A stretch of DNA of 29,979 nucleotides from Planctomycetota bacterium. Its GTDB lineage: Bacteria > Planctomycetota > Phycisphaerae > WQYP01. The stretch spans positions 1 through 29,979 of the forward strand of contig JAKAZF010000001.1 in the NCBI GenBank assembly GCA_021826605.1, in the 5' to 3' direction. Position 1 is the first letter of the stretch; every line of letters begins with the position of its first letter. Shown in pieces: positions 14,204-23,126 of the stretch. A model generated the notes under the pieces. The model searched no databases, was not told the origin of the DNA, and was given only the letters and a program-made list of their open reading frames with translations. A program made the position numbers and the translations under genes.

Positions 14204-14824
14204 ATGTCTACAAAAGTTCACGTCGTGTTTTACAGCATGTATGGCCACATCTGGCACATGGCCGAAGCCATTGCCGCCGGGGCACGCGAGGTGGCCGGGG
14301 TGGATGTAAAGGTATTCCGCGTGCCGGAGACCATTCCGGCGGATATTCTGGAAAAGCATGGTGCCGCGGCGGCGCAAAAAGCATTTGCCCATATTCCCGT
14401 CATCACTCCCGCGCAACTTACCGATGCGGATGCCATCATTTTCGGCACGCCCACGCGCTTTGGAAATATGGCCGCACAAATGCGGAATTTTCTGGATCAG
14501 ACCGGCCAGATTTGGGCCACCGGTGGATTGGTCGGCAAGGTTGGCAGCGTTTTTGCCTCAACCGCCTCGCAGCATGGCGGCCAGGAGACCACCATCACAA
14601 GTTTTCATACCACGTTGCTGCATCATGGCATGGTGATTGTGGGCGTGCCGTATTCCGAGCAGAGACTTGTCGCGATGGATCAGATCACCGGCGGCACACC
14701 CTACGGCGCTACCACTCTGGCCGGCACAAAGGGTGATCGCGGCCCCAGCGAGAATGAATTGGCCATTGCCCGGTTCCAGGGACAGCATGTCGCGCGAATT
14801 GCCGCGAAGCTGGCGGCAAAATAA
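14204..14824 (+). CDS. wrbA: NAD(P)H:quinone oxidoreductase, WrbA type IV flavoprotein
   Basis: 206 residues, the usual WrbA length; ATG 14204 follows AAGGAG. The flavodoxin-like fold starts [20 protein letters not shown] (phosphate-binding loop YSMYGH). [20 protein letters not shown] and [14 protein letters not shown] are the conserved FMN and tetramer motifs, and the C-terminal half has the PYGATTLAG segment. WrbA reduces quinones with two electrons from NAD(P)H, avoiding semiquinone radicals, in the cytoplasm. It follows the MarR gene in the same direction, 73 bp downstream, and has its own promoter carrying the same operator, so induction by quinone or electrophile stress is likely (inference). 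Confidence 0.93.
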   Translation: MSTKVHVVFYSMYGHIWHMAEAIAAGAREVAGVDVKVFRVPETIPADILEKHGAAAAQKAFAHIPVITPAQLTDADAIIFGTPTRFGNMAAQMRNFLDQTGQIWATGGLVGKVGSVFASTASQHGGQETTITSFHTTLLHHGMVIVGVPYSEQRLVAMDQITGGTPYGATTLAGTKGDRGPSENELAIARFQGQHVARIAAKLAAK

Positions 14825-15110
14825 GGACAGCCAACGCCGGAAAAAGGAATTAGCGTCGCGTGACCACCTCTCCGCGTGCGCTCATCCGGGCCGGGTGTCA
14901 GGAAACGGCTGCTTGTCCGTAGATCACCCTGGTCGAATTATCGCAACTTATGGACATAATTCCATGTCACACGACCGTTGGACAACCGCGTAATCACCCA
15001 TTGTCATAAATATTAGCACCTTCACAATTAGCCGGGCTACAACAGCGCAATGAGCAAACTACCGGAACAGTTCCGACGTGGGTGAGTAATGGGTGCCGCG
15101 GCTGGGACGC
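14825..15110. other. Convergent intergenic gap, nothing recognised
   Basis: The gap lies between the stops of wrbA (+) and trpD (-). I see no repeat family member, no strong terminator and no credible reading frame. Confidence 0.5.
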
Positions 15111-16136
15111 TCAGGTGCCCGATGCGTGCGTCATGGCGGCGAGCTTTTCGAGCGTCCGCAAGGCTTGGCCGGAATCAATCGCGTTGCCGGAAAGTTTTAC
15201 GCCTTCCCGCAGGGATTCCACTTTTCCCCCCACCCACAATGCCGCAGCAGTGTTCAGCAGCACAATATCCCGCGCGGGACCGGCTTGGCCGGAGAGTATC
15301 GCCCGGATTTTCTGTGCTGATGCTTCCGGTGTGTCAATACGCAGATCATCCGCAGAAGAAATCGGCAGCCCCACATCCTTGGCGGATAATTCCAGGGTCT
15401 TGATTTCATCACCCTCAAACAGGGCCACGCGTGTCGCCCCGCTGATGGACAGTTCACAGAGCGGTCCATCTTCCGGGTCTGAACCGCATACGACCATCGC
15501 CCGAATCGCGCCGAGCCGAACCAGCACCTCGAGCACGGGCCGCACCAGGCTGGGGCGCGGCACGCCAACCAATTGCCGCTGTGCGCCGGCGGGATTGGTC
15601 AGCGGTCCCATGAGATTAAAAATTGTGGCAAAGCCCAGGCTTTTGCGAATGTCCGCGACATGCCGCATGGCCGGGTGATGACGCGGAGCAAAGCAAAAGC
15701 AGATACCGACTTCCCGCACGCAGCGGGCTTGCGCATCGGTGTCAATATCCACGCGCACACCCAGGCGAAGCAATACATCCGCACTCCCGCTGCGGCTGGT
15801 GACGGCACTGTTGCCGTGCTTCGCGACTGGTACGCCGCAGGCGGCGGCGACGATGGCGGCGGTGGTGGAAACGTTGAAAATGCGCGAGCCAGTACCCCCG
15901 GTACCGCAGGTATCAATAACGTCTTCCGGTGCCTGCACCGGTACGACAAATTGTCGCATGACCGAGGCAGCGCCGGTTAATTCATCGACGGTGGGTTCTC
16001 TTTCGGCCAGAAGCGCCAAAAAAGCGCCAACCTGGGCGGGTACGGCCGCCCCGGACATGATGGAGTTAAACGCGCAACGCGTCTGTTCCTGCGTGAGGGT
16101 CTGCCCTTTGAGCAATATGGCAAGAATATCTTTCAT
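15111..16136 (-). CDS. trpD: Anthranilate phosphoribosyltransferase
   Basis: 341 residues, normal for the family. The enzyme joins anthranilate to PRPP in tryptophan biosynthesis (cytoplasm). Visible motifs: DTCGTGGTGSRIFNVST (PRPP loop), VAKHGNSAVTSRSGSADVL, FCFAPRHHPAMRHVADIRKSLG (anthranilate site) and FNLMGPLTNPAGAQRQLVGV. The metal-binding DE of the usual ...DEI... segment is less clear (LCELSISGATRVALFEGDE). It starts 30 bp after the galK stop on the same strand and has no promoter of its own that I can see, so it is probably co-transcribed with galK. That pairing is unusual, as no other trp gene is in the window. The Shine-Dalgarno is weak (GGAAAAAGC before ATG). Confidence 0.95.
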   Translation of the reverse strand: MKDILAILLKGQTLTQEQTRCAFNSIMSGAAVPAQVGAFLALLAEREPTVDELTGAASVMRQFVVPVQAPEDVIDTCGTGGTGSRIFNVSTTAAIVAAACGVPVAKHGNSAVTSRSGSADVLLRLGVRVDIDTDAQARCVREVGICFCFAPRHHPAMRHVADIRKSLGFATIFNLMGPLTNPAGAQRQLVGVPRPSLVRPVLEVLVRLGAIRAMVVCGSDPEDGPLCELSISGATRVALFEGDEIKTLELSAKDVGLPISSADDLRIDTPEASAQKIRAILSGQAGPARDIVLLNTAAALWVGGKVESLREGVKLSGNAIDSGQALRTLEKLAAMTHASGT

Positions 16137-16166
16137 GCTTTTTCCGCAGCCGCGTTTCCGATCCGA

Positions 16167-17336
16167 TCAGGTTTGAACAACTTCCGCACCACCACCCGCG
16201 GTTGTGGCGAACATGGAGGCCCGCTTGCCGCCACAGCGTTCAGGATACTGGCTTTCAATGGCTGCGGTAAGCGCGTCGATGGATTGACGTTCCACCAGGG
16301 CGACGATGGAACCACCGAATCCGCCGCCGGTCATGCGTGCTCCGTAAACACCCTCCACCGTCGCGGCAATCTCCACGAGAACATCCAGTTCCTGACAGCT
16401 TACGCCATAGTCGTCCCGCAGACTTTCGTGGGACTGATACATGAGTTTGCCACACGTCGGCCATTGCCCGGCCTCCATGGCGCGGGCAAATTCCAGCGTG
16501 CGGGCATTTTCAGAAATCACATGCCGGGCGCGGCGGAACACGGTTGGGTCCAACTCCATGCGGGAGGTTTCCAGCATGGAATTATCCACATCGCGGAGCG
16601 CCCGGACTGCGGGAAACCGCTTCTTAAAAGTCGCCACAGCACGCTCGCATTGATTTCTGCGGGCCTGATATTCACCTTGTACAAGCTCATGCTTGACATT
16701 GGAGTTGGCGATAAACACCCGTAAATTCGGATCTTTCATGGGCACTTGGCGGCGTGAAAGATCGCGGCAATCCAGCAGCATGGCGTGATCCTTCCGCGCC
16801 AGCGTGGAGATAAACTGGTCCATGATGCCGCAGGGCATGCCGGCGTAGTGGTGCTCCGCCCATTGTGAGGCCAGCGCAAGATCAACCTTGTCGAGTTGTT
16901 TGGCATTGACCGTCAGAAGGGCCAGACCCATGGCAACTTCAAATGACGCGCTGGAAGACAACCCACCGCCCAGCGGAACTGTCGCCGTAATAAGGGCGTC
17001 CATCCCATGCTGGATCAGTCCACGCAGCCGCAAAGCCTCGGCCACGCCTTTCGCGTAAAGCGACCATTTGGGGACATTCTTGTCAACCGTATCCGCCACT
17101 GAAAATTCCGCCAATTCTTCAGCGGTGGTGCTGAACAGGCGGACGCTGGTATCCGTGCGGGCTTTGGCGGTGATGGTGGTGAAGCGATCAATGGCAATCG
17201 GAAAGACGAAGCCATCATTATAATCCGTGTGTTCCCCGATAAGATTCACCCGGCCCGGTGCCCGGGTCTGGATGAAGGCCTTGGCGGACTTTCCAAAGTG
17301 CTTCTCAAATTCCTGTTCCAATTGGCGATTGTTCAT
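16167..17336 (-). CDS. galK: Galactokinase
   Basis: 389 residues from ATG 17336, which has GGGAG seven bases upstream; a longer frame to 17555 runs into a mobile element and is rejected. The GHMP kinase has the galactokinase signature APGRVNLIGEHTDYNDGFVFP, the phosphate loop VPLGGGLSSSASFEVA, CGIMDQF with the catalytic Asp, and GARMTGGGFGGSIVAL near the C-terminus. It phosphorylates galactose to galactose-1-phosphate with ATP in the Leloir pathway. No galT or galE is nearby. Transcription probably starts near 17397 and continues into trpD. Confidence 0.96.
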   Translation of the reverse strand: MNNRQLEQEFEKHFGKSAKAFIQTRAPGRVNLIGEHTDYNDGFVFPIAIDRFTTITAKARTDTSVRLFSTTAEELAEFSVADTVDKNVPKWSLYAKGVAEALRLRGLIQHGMDALITATVPLGGGLSSSASFEVAMGLALLTVNAKQLDKVDLALASQWAEHHYAGMPCGIMDQFISTLARKDHAMLLDCRDLSRRQVPMKDPNLRVFIANSNVKHELVQGEYQARRNQCERAVATFKKRFPAVRALRDVDNSMLETSRMELDPTVFRRARHVISENARTLEFARAMEAGQWPTCGKLMYQSHESLRDDYGVSCQELDVLVEIAATVEGVYGARMTGGGFGGSIVALVERQSIDALTAAIESQYPERCGGKRASMFATTAGGGAEVVQT

Positions 17337-17403
17337 TTGATGACTCCCGCGGTTATCCATAGGGTGGACAAATTTCTGGCCGCACACGCGGCGACAGTCC
17401 GGT

Positions 17404-17432
17404 ATGCTAGGGGCACACGGGTGGTAAATCAA
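17404..17432 (-). promoter_or_regulatory. galK-trpD promoter
   Basis: On the minus strand TTGATT (17427-17432), 17 bp, then TAGCAT (17404-17409). The predicted start is near 17397, about 60 nt before the galK ATG. The mobile element at 17471 lies only 38 bp upstream of the -35. Confidence 0.5.
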
Positions 17433-17470
17433 TTGCTCGCCGCCCACGCGGGCTTGGCGACCTGGCAACA

Positions 17471-17951
17471 GGGCCTGTGACAAATTCTGCCAGGTCGCGC
17501 GGGGCCAAAGCCTTAACGTTTTAGCGCTGTTGCGCATTATCCCTCTTACTGCCACCCTATAGCCTTCCCGATGAACAGTTCAGACCTGCTGAACAATGTT
17601 CTTTGACAAATGAATAACATGCCTGCATCAATGGCTCCGTCTCAGCCATGAGGATCGCTACGCACCCAAACAAATCACGATGCTCGCGCCCATTCCACGC
17701 CCAAAAAGTTCCTACTCCTGACTCCTGACTCCTGAATGCCGGCCCTCTTAAAACATCTTGGGCATCTGGGGCACCTTGAACCAAACCCGCTAAAATCAAC
17801 GCTCCTATCCACATGCTCAACTTGAGCACCTTGCCCCCTAACTTGAGCACCTTGCCCCCTAACTTGAGCACCTTGAAATTCGCAAGGTCTTCTAACTCCT
17901 AACTCCTGAATGCTGGCGGTGCCGCCGCGTTGCAGAATTGGTCACAGGCCC
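17471..17951. mobile_element. 481-bp nonautonomous element with 20-bp TIRs and 10-bp target duplication
   Basis: The left end GGGCCTGTGACAAATTCTGC (17471-17490) matches the reverse complement of 17932-17951 at 19 of 20 positions. The perfect 10-bp direct repeat CCTGGCAACA flanks it (17461-17470 and 17952-17961). The inside holds a left module shared with 9573-9711, a trace of the 44-bp module, CTCCTGA heptamers, the CAAGTT/CAAGATGCC unit (17752-17874) and a right-end hairpin module shared with 13523-13561. It lies between divergent genes galK and the ferritin-like gene. No protein gene is convincing. It is either a MITE-like transposon or a deletion derivative of a larger element. Confidence 0.85.
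17752..17874 (-). repeat. CAAGATGCC/CAAGTT repeat unit, copy 3
   Basis: This is the longest of the three units (others at 12100 and 12890). On the minus strand it contains the 24-bp piece CAAGGTGCTCAAGTTAGGGG... repeated in tandem. The frame reads MLKLGGKV (repeated), LKLSMW, then IGALILAGLVQGAPDAQDVL, and lies inside a 104-codon open frame (17557-17871) whose remainder is repeat DNA. Confidence 0.7.
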
Positions 17952-18000
17952 CCTGGCAACAGCCTGGCGACACGGGGGTGGGGATTAAGAAATATTCTGG

Positions 18001-18006
18001 TATAAT
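18001..18006 (+). promoter_or_regulatory. Extended -10 directly before the ferritin-like gene
   Basis: TCTGGTATAAT is a consensus extended -10 (TGn-TATAAT) ending 7 nt before ATG 18014, so the transcript probably begins at or next to the A of the start codon. No -35 is evident. Confidence 0.6.
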
Positions 18007-18013
18007 ACACTTT

Positions 18014-18517
18014 ATGGCAAAAAAACTGCCCCATCTTGATGCTTCGCTGATTGGTGATGATAAGGCCCTGGCGATTGCCGCGTATGGGGAGTCCGTTTCC
18101 GCGTATCGTTACATTATTCTGGCGGAGAAATCGCATTCCGCACCGCTGCGCACGTCATTTGAGGATATGGCACAACGGGAAAATGCCCAGCGGGACGCAA
18201 TACAAACACTCTTGACGCAATTGTTTCCCGCCGCCTGTTTTTTTCTCACGGCGGAGGATAAAAGTCTGGTTTGTGTCGGCCCGCGGCTGGTGGATGCGCG
18301 CGATGACGCCCATTTCGATGAGGCGATGCGTCTGATTGTGGCCAGCGAGAAACGGTCCATAAGCTTTTACAGCCGCTATGCGGCCGTGGCGGCGGAGCCG
18401 GGGGTCAAAGCGTTGTTCGAGGGGTTGTCTGGCGAGGGCCTGGAACGCGTGAAAGCGCTGCGGCAACTTTTTTCAAGTAATGGTAAACATATTGTGGAAG
18501 CGTGTCCGATTCAATAA
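18014..18517 (+). CDS. Ferritin-like (rubrerythrin-related) protein with incomplete metal site
   Basis: 167 residues from ATG 18014. Four predicted helices carry the ferritin/rubrerythrin spacing: YGESVSAYRYIILAEKS, SFEDMAQRENAQRDAIQTLL, MRLIVASEKRSISFYSRYA and LFEGLSGEGLERVKALRQLF. The four helix glutamates are present. The histidines of the ExxH pairs that normally complete a di-iron centre appear replaced (ENAQ, EGLER), so catalysis as a peroxidase or iron store is uncertain. There is no rubredoxin C-terminal domain. No Shine-Dalgarno sequence is found, and the -10 box is 7 nt upstream, so leaderless translation is likely. Oxidative-stress function is family-based inference. Confidence 0.6.
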   Translation: MAKKLPHLDASLIGDDKALAIAAYGESVSAYRYIILAEKSHSAPLRTSFEDMAQRENAQRDAIQTLLTQLFPAACFFLTAEDKSLVCVGPRLVDARDDAHFDEAMRLIVASEKRSISFYSRYAAVAAEPGVKALFEGLSGEGLERVKALRQLFSSNGKHIVEACPIQ

Positions 18518-18619
18518 AAATGGAATCACGCAATTTTCACTATCCGAAAATTCGCATACATCGTAGAATGCTTTCTGGTTTTGGTCGCGTTGTAATATTA
18601 TCTATGGGATTTTCCGTCC

Positions 18620-20275
18620 GTGGCAGAACTTTTTTTATATGTGCTGCAAGGCCCTGACAAGGGGCGACAGTTTGATCTGACCGCCAATGAGCCGGTACTG
18701 CTGGGGCGTGCCAGTGAGTTGGTGCCGCTGACGGATTTGACGGTTTCGCGGCGTCATGCCCGATTGGAATTCGATGGGAAAGCGTGGACGCTTTCTGATG
18801 ATGGCGGTGCCAACGGCGTATTCGTCAACGGTGTGCGCATCAACAAAACTTCAAAACTCAAGGTTGGGGATCAAATTCGTCTGGGATCGACGTTGCTGGT
18901 GTTTGGAGCGCCGGTGCATAGCGTGAGTCTGGCCGAAAGCGAGGAGGTGGACGCTCAGACGGAGAATGGTCCCGGTGATTCGTCCATTATCAGCACGGTG
19001 CCGAGCAGTGACGATTCCGTGATCCTTGCGGCCCCGGAGCCGTCGCAGGTGGCGATGGCCCATTTTCGCGTACTTTTGCAGATTTCCAGCGCCATTGCCA
19101 GCGTGTTTGACCAGCAGCAACTGCTGAACAAAGTGATGGATCTGGTTTTTGAGCAGCTACGGGCGGATCGCGGATTTATCGGCCTGCTGAATCCGGATTC
19201 CGGGCAGGTGGTGCCGGTGGTGGTGCGTTATCGCGATGAAGAACAGGTCGGGAAAATCGCGGTCAGCCAGACGATCATCCGGCATGTGCTGGCAAAAAAT
19301 GAAGGCGTGCTGTCCAGCAATGCCATGACGGATCAGCGGTTTCTCAAGGGCAAATCCGTACATAACATGGCGATTCGCAGCGCAATATGCGTGCCGATCA
19401 AAGGCCGTGAAAAGCAATTGGGTGTTTTGCACATTGATTCCAGTGTGGCCAATTATTCATACACGCCCGACCAATTGCGGCTTCTGACCGCCATCGGGTT
19501 GCAGACGGGCCTGGCCATTGAAATAGCGCAACTGTATCACGATAACGTGCAGCAGGAGCGGCTGGCGGCCACCGGGCAGACAGTGGCGTCACTTTCTCAT
19601 TCCATAAAAAATATTCTCCAGGGCATGCGGGGCGGGGCGGATGTGGTGGAGATGGGGCTTAAAAGCGCCGACATCGCGCAGATTCGCATGGGATGGGGAA
19701 TTCTACAGCGGAATCTGGACAAAGTGCAGGCTCTCACCATGAACATGCTCGCATACAGCAAACCGCGCACGCCCACGTTTGAACTGACCAACCTTTCCTA
19801 TGTACTTGGCGAATGCCTTGAACTGGTCAGTGCCCAGGCACAAGATAAGAAAGTTACCCTGCTTACTGAAATCAGCAAGGATCAACCACCGGTACCGGCG
19901 GATGCGGACGGCATTCATCAGGCCGTGCTGAATCTGCTGACCAACGCGCTGGATGCCGTGGAATCAGGTCGTGGAGTTATCACCCTGACCAGCCAGGTGA
20001 ACGTGCAGACGCACAACGCCATTATTGAAGTGCAGGATAATGGCACAGGCATATCGCCGGAAAATCTGCAGCGCATCTTCCAGCCGTTCTATTCCACCAA
20101 AGGACAGAAAGGCACCGGGTTGGGTTTGGCAGTGACCAAAAAAATTGTGGACGAACACGGCGGCAAAATCGAGGCGACATCCAAGCTTGGCGGCGGCACG
20201 ACGTTCCGAATTCTCCTGCCGCTCAATAACACCAAAATTGCCGGTTCCGATGAAACCATGGGGCCGCGGCACTGA
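18620..20275 (+). CDS. FHA-GAF sensor histidine kinase
   Basis: 551 residues from GTG 18620; no in-frame ATG is well placed, and a TATTAT box lies at 18596-18601, so the leader would be very short. Residues 5-97 are an FHA domain (LLGRASELVPL, SRRHARLEF, NGVFVNG), which binds phosphothreonine. Residues about 148-305 are a GAF domain (FEQLRADRGFIGLL, AICVPIKGREKQLGVLHID). The H-box is SLSHSIKNILQGM, and the ATPase has the N-box HQAVLNLLTNALDA, the G1 box DNGTGI and G2 GTGLGLAVTKKIVDEHGG. The protein has no transmembrane segment, so it senses a cytoplasmic signal. No response regulator is adjacent. argH starts 82 bp downstream on the same strand. Confidence 0.92.
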   Translation: MAELFLYVLQGPDKGRQFDLTANEPVLLGRASELVPLTDLTVSRRHARLEFDGKAWTLSDDGGANGVFVNGVRINKTSKLKVGDQIRLGSTLLVFGAPVHSVSLAESEEVDAQTENGPGDSSIISTVPSSDDSVILAAPEPSQVAMAHFRVLLQISSAIASVFDQQQLLNKVMDLVFEQLRADRGFIGLLNPDSGQVVPVVVRYRDEEQVGKIAVSQTIIRHVLAKNEGVLSSNAMTDQRFLKGKSVHNMAIRSAICVPIKGREKQLGVLHIDSSVANYSYTPDQLRLLTAIGLQTGLAIEIAQLYHDNVQQERLAATGQTVASLSHSIKNILQGMRGGADVVEMGLKSADIAQIRMGWGILQRNLDKVQALTMNMLAYSKPRTPTFELTNLSYVLGECLELVSAQAQDKKVTLLTEISKDQPPVPADADGIHQAVLNLLTNALDAVESGRGVITLTSQVNVQTHNAIIEVQDNGTGISPENLQRIFQPFYSTKGQKGTGLGLAVTKKIVDEHGGKIEATSKLGGGTTFRILLPLNNTKIAGSDETMGPRH

Positions 20276-20357
20276 TCGGGATGATCGTTCGCGAGGAGGC
20301 CCGCGTTCAAACATTTATGCCGGAAGAGCGAACGTCATTGATTGAGAATCTTAAATT

Positions 20358-21809
20358 ATGAAAAAGCAAGCCTCAAAAACACGTATTCCCCACGCCGCCA
20401 AAGCCGCTGCAATGCCCGCGCAAGGTGCTCAAGTCAAGGCGTGGCAGGCCCGCATCGGCACCAGCAGCGATCCACTGGCCGAACGCTTTGTCGAATCTCT
20501 TTCCTTTGATAATCGCCTGGCGGAATATGACATCCGCGGTTCGCTGGCGCATGCGGATATGCTGTGCCGGGTTGGATTAATATCCGCGACCGATCTGACC
20601 GCCATTCGCAAGGGTCTGGCGGGCATTCTGGATGATATCGCCGCTCGAAGATTTGCTTTTGATATTCGCCAGGAAGATATTCACATGGCCGTGGAAGCAG
20701 CGCTGATTCAACGTATCGGTGATCCGGGCCGCAAGCTGCACACCGCTCGATCGCGCAATGATCAGGTGGCGCTGGATGTGCGACTCTGGTGCGTGGCGGC
20801 GATTGATGAGATCGCTGAATTATTACGGTCGCTGCAACAGGCGTTTGTGGTGCTGGCCGGGCGGGATGGCCAGGTCGTCATGCCCGCGTATACACATTTG
20901 CAGCGTGCCCAGCCGATACTTTTCGGCCATGAACTTCTGGCGTATGTTGACATGTTGCAGCGGGACCGCGAACGCCTTGCGGATTGTCGCTCCCGCACCA
21001 ACATCAGTCCGCTGGGGTCCGGTGCCGTGGCCGGCAGCACATTGCCCATAGATCGTTTGCGCGTGGCCAGGGAACTGGGAATGGCGGGCATCACCGCCAA
21101 CTCACTAGATTCCATCAGTGATCGGGATTTTGTAGTGGAATTTGTTTTCACTCTTTCCATGATCGCCATGCACTTGTCCCGCTGGGCGGAACAATGGATT
21201 CTCTACAGCTCGACTGAATTTGATTTTATCCGCATTGCCGATCAATTTACCACGGGCAGCAGCATGATGCCGCAGAAACGCAATCCGGACATGCTGGAGC
21301 TGATTCGCGGCCGGACCGGCGGCGTATATGGACAACTGGTGGCGCTTTTAACGATGCTCAAGGGCCAGCCGCTGGCATACAACCGCGACATGCAGGAGGA
21401 CAAACGCTGGTTGTTTACGGCGTTTGATTCCGTGGAACTGTCGCTGCGGATCGCCGCTCCGATGGTCAGCAGCGCCGCGATCAAGGAGCAGTCCATCGCC
21501 CGCCGTCTGGACGAAGGATTTCTTGACGCCACCGTGATGGCCGAATACATGGTGCATCAGGGCGTGCCCTTCCGCACCGCACACCAGATTGTTGGATCAC
21601 TGGTCGCGCAATGCGAAAGCCGGGGACTAAAGCGACTGGCGGACCTGCCGCTGGAAGCCATGCAAAAATTGTCGCCCCGCATTGGTGTCGATGTCATGAA
21701 TGTTCTGGGCTCGAAAAATGTCGTCGCGGCCTATCAGTCGGCCGGTGCCGGTGGCAAAAAGCAGTTCACCGCGGCCTTGAAGCGATGGAATAAAGTGCTG
21801 CGGGCCTAA
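20358..21809 (+). CDS. argH: Argininosuccinate lyase
   Basis: 483 residues. It splits argininosuccinate into arginine and fumarate, the last step of arginine synthesis (cytoplasm, homotetramer). Seen: the N-terminal DPLAERFVESLSFDNRLAEYDIRGSLAHADML, the conserved HTARSRNDQVALDVRLW, TYTHLQRAQPILFGHELLAY-like helix, and the fumarase/ASL signature GSSMMPQKRNPDMLELIRG with its catalytic serine loop. The start at ATG 20358 adds about 30 residues rich in Lys and Ala before the usual N-terminus; ATG at codon 19 is an alternative, and neither has a strong ribosome site. The stop is 22 bp from the converging M16 gene. Confidence 0.96.
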   Translation: MKKQASKTRIPHAAKAAAMPAQGAQVKAWQARIGTSSDPLAERFVESLSFDNRLAEYDIRGSLAHADMLCRVGLISATDLTAIRKGLAGILDDIAARRFAFDIRQEDIHMAVEAALIQRIGDPGRKLHTARSRNDQVALDVRLWCVAAIDEIAELLRSLQQAFVVLAGRDGQVVMPAYTHLQRAQPILFGHELLAYVDMLQRDRERLADCRSRTNISPLGSGAVAGSTLPIDRLRVARELGMAGITANSLDSISDRDFVVEFVFTLSMIAMHLSRWAEQWILYSSTEFDFIRIADQFTTGSSMMPQKRNPDMLELIRGRTGGVYGQLVALLTMLKGQPLAYNRDMQEDKRWLFTAFDSVELSLRIAAPMVSSAAIKEQSIARRLDEGFLDATVMAEYMVHQGVPFRTAHQIVGSLVAQCESRGLKRLADLPLEAMQKLSPRIGVDVMNVLGSKNVVAAYQSAGAGGKKQFTAALKRWNKVLRA

Positions 21810-21831
21810 GCGGGACTGCCGGAGAATAGCC

Positions 21832-23055
21832 TCATGCGCCCGGGCCTAATGTTGTGGTGGTAAGCGGGGCAAACGGAAACTCTTTGATCACTTTCTGAAT
21901 TTCATGTGCATCAACCGCCTGCAGCAACCGCAGATCGTCTTCCAGCGTTTTGTAGTCCTGATTATAAATCCAGCGCGAACAGATGCTGCGCATCCGCCCC
22001 AGCGGCAATTCGCCCTGTAACACGGTGGAGGTGGCGATTTTGTTTTTGCTGCGGCCAATTTCCGCATCGGTCAGGCCAAGCCGCGACACTTTCAACAATT
22101 CACCGCGGAGAATTTCCGCCACCTGCCCGGATCGCTCCGGATCACATGATGCGTAGGCGAAAAAACTTCCCGCGCCATCGTGCGGATAAAATGAAAAGTC
22201 CGCCTCATCGGCCAATCCCGGTTCCACCAAAGCCCAGTACAGCCGGGATCCGTCATGATCCCCGATCACATCCGAAAGCACCTGCGCCGCATACCGTCCG
22301 TCATGTTGCGCGGAAGGTCCGGGGCAGATCATGGCCACATAATGGCGTTTGAGTTTGGAATCGGTGATATGCCGTGCGCCGCCCGTAATATCCGTCGCCG
22401 GATAATCGCGGTGTACATCAAGGTGTTTCCAGTTTCCACAGTGCTGATCCGACAATCGCACCAGTTCATCAAAGTCCAACTTTCCGGCCACCGCCAGAAC
22501 CATATTTCCCGGCCCATAGCGCGCGTCGAAATAGTTTTGCATCTGATCGCGTGACAGGGCACCGACGGACTCTTTGGAACCCAACACCGAATGCGCCAGC
22601 GGATGACGGCGAAAGTGATCTTCCATGATCGCCTCATAGAGCACATGCGCGGGGCGATCCAGATAGAGGGCAATTTCTTCAAGGATGACTTTTTTTTCCA
22701 TGTCAAAATCTTCAACGCGCAAGGCGGGGCGCATCATATCGGCGAGAAGATCCACCGCTGCCGGCAGAAATTCCGGAAGAATATGCGCCCAATAACACGT
22801 CACCTCGTTACTGGTGAAGGCGTTGTTACGCGCCCCCATGGCGTCAAATTCACGATTGACATCCGCACTGGAGCGGCGGGCCGTTCCTTTGAACATCATG
22901 TGCTCAAGAAAATGCGATACTCCATATACCGCGGCGGATTCATCGCGGGAACCGGTTTTCACCATGAAGCCGATGGCCACGCTTTGCGCTTCGGGATTCA
23001 CTTCGGTAATGATATCCAGACCATTTTTCAGTTTGGCGTGTTGGAATTTCGGCAT
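21832..23055 (-). CDS. M16 family zinc metallopeptidase, catalytic subunit
   Basis: 407 residues from ATG 23055 (GGAG upstream). The inverted zinc motif HFLEH is present near residue 48 (GVSHFLEHMMFKGTARRS), with the third ligand glutamate in KKVILEEIALYLDRP. NAFTSNEVTCYWAHILPEFL is also typical. The second half has the inactive partner fold but lacks the full Arg-Tyr signature (DHDGSRLYWALVEPG). M16B peptidases form a clam shell from two such chains and degrade peptides of limited size; there is no signal peptide, so it is probably cytoplasmic. The gene upstream on the same strand encodes the non-catalytic partner, separated by 71 bp, so the two likely form a heterodimer. Confidence 0.92.
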   Translation of the reverse strand: MPKFQHAKLKNGLDIITEVNPEAQSVAIGFMVKTGSRDESAAVYGVSHFLEHMMFKGTARRSSADVNREFDAMGARNNAFTSNEVTCYWAHILPEFLPAAVDLLADMMRPALRVEDFDMEKKVILEEIALYLDRPAHVLYEAIMEDHFRRHPLAHSVLGSKESVGALSRDQMQNYFDARYGPGNMVLAVAGKLDFDELVRLSDQHCGNWKHLDVHRDYPATDITGGARHITDSKLKRHYVAMICPGPSAQHDGRYAAQVLSDVIGDHDGSRLYWALVEPGLADEADFSFYPHDGAGSFFAYASCDPERSGQVAEILRGELLKVSRLGLTDAEIGRSKNKIATSTVLQGELPLGRMRSICSRWIYNQDYKTLEDDLRLLQAVDAHEIQKVIKEFPFAPLTTTTLGPGA

Positions 23056-23126
23056 GGGGTGACTCTCCGGATGTATGCCGCGGGAACGGAAGCCAATGGC
23101 GTCCCGGCCCGCGTATGTGCAATTTA

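Noticed and set aside
17337..17555. 73-residue N-terminal extension of galactokinase
   Set aside because: It crosses the promoter and the end of the mobile element, while the family N-terminus fits ATG 17336.
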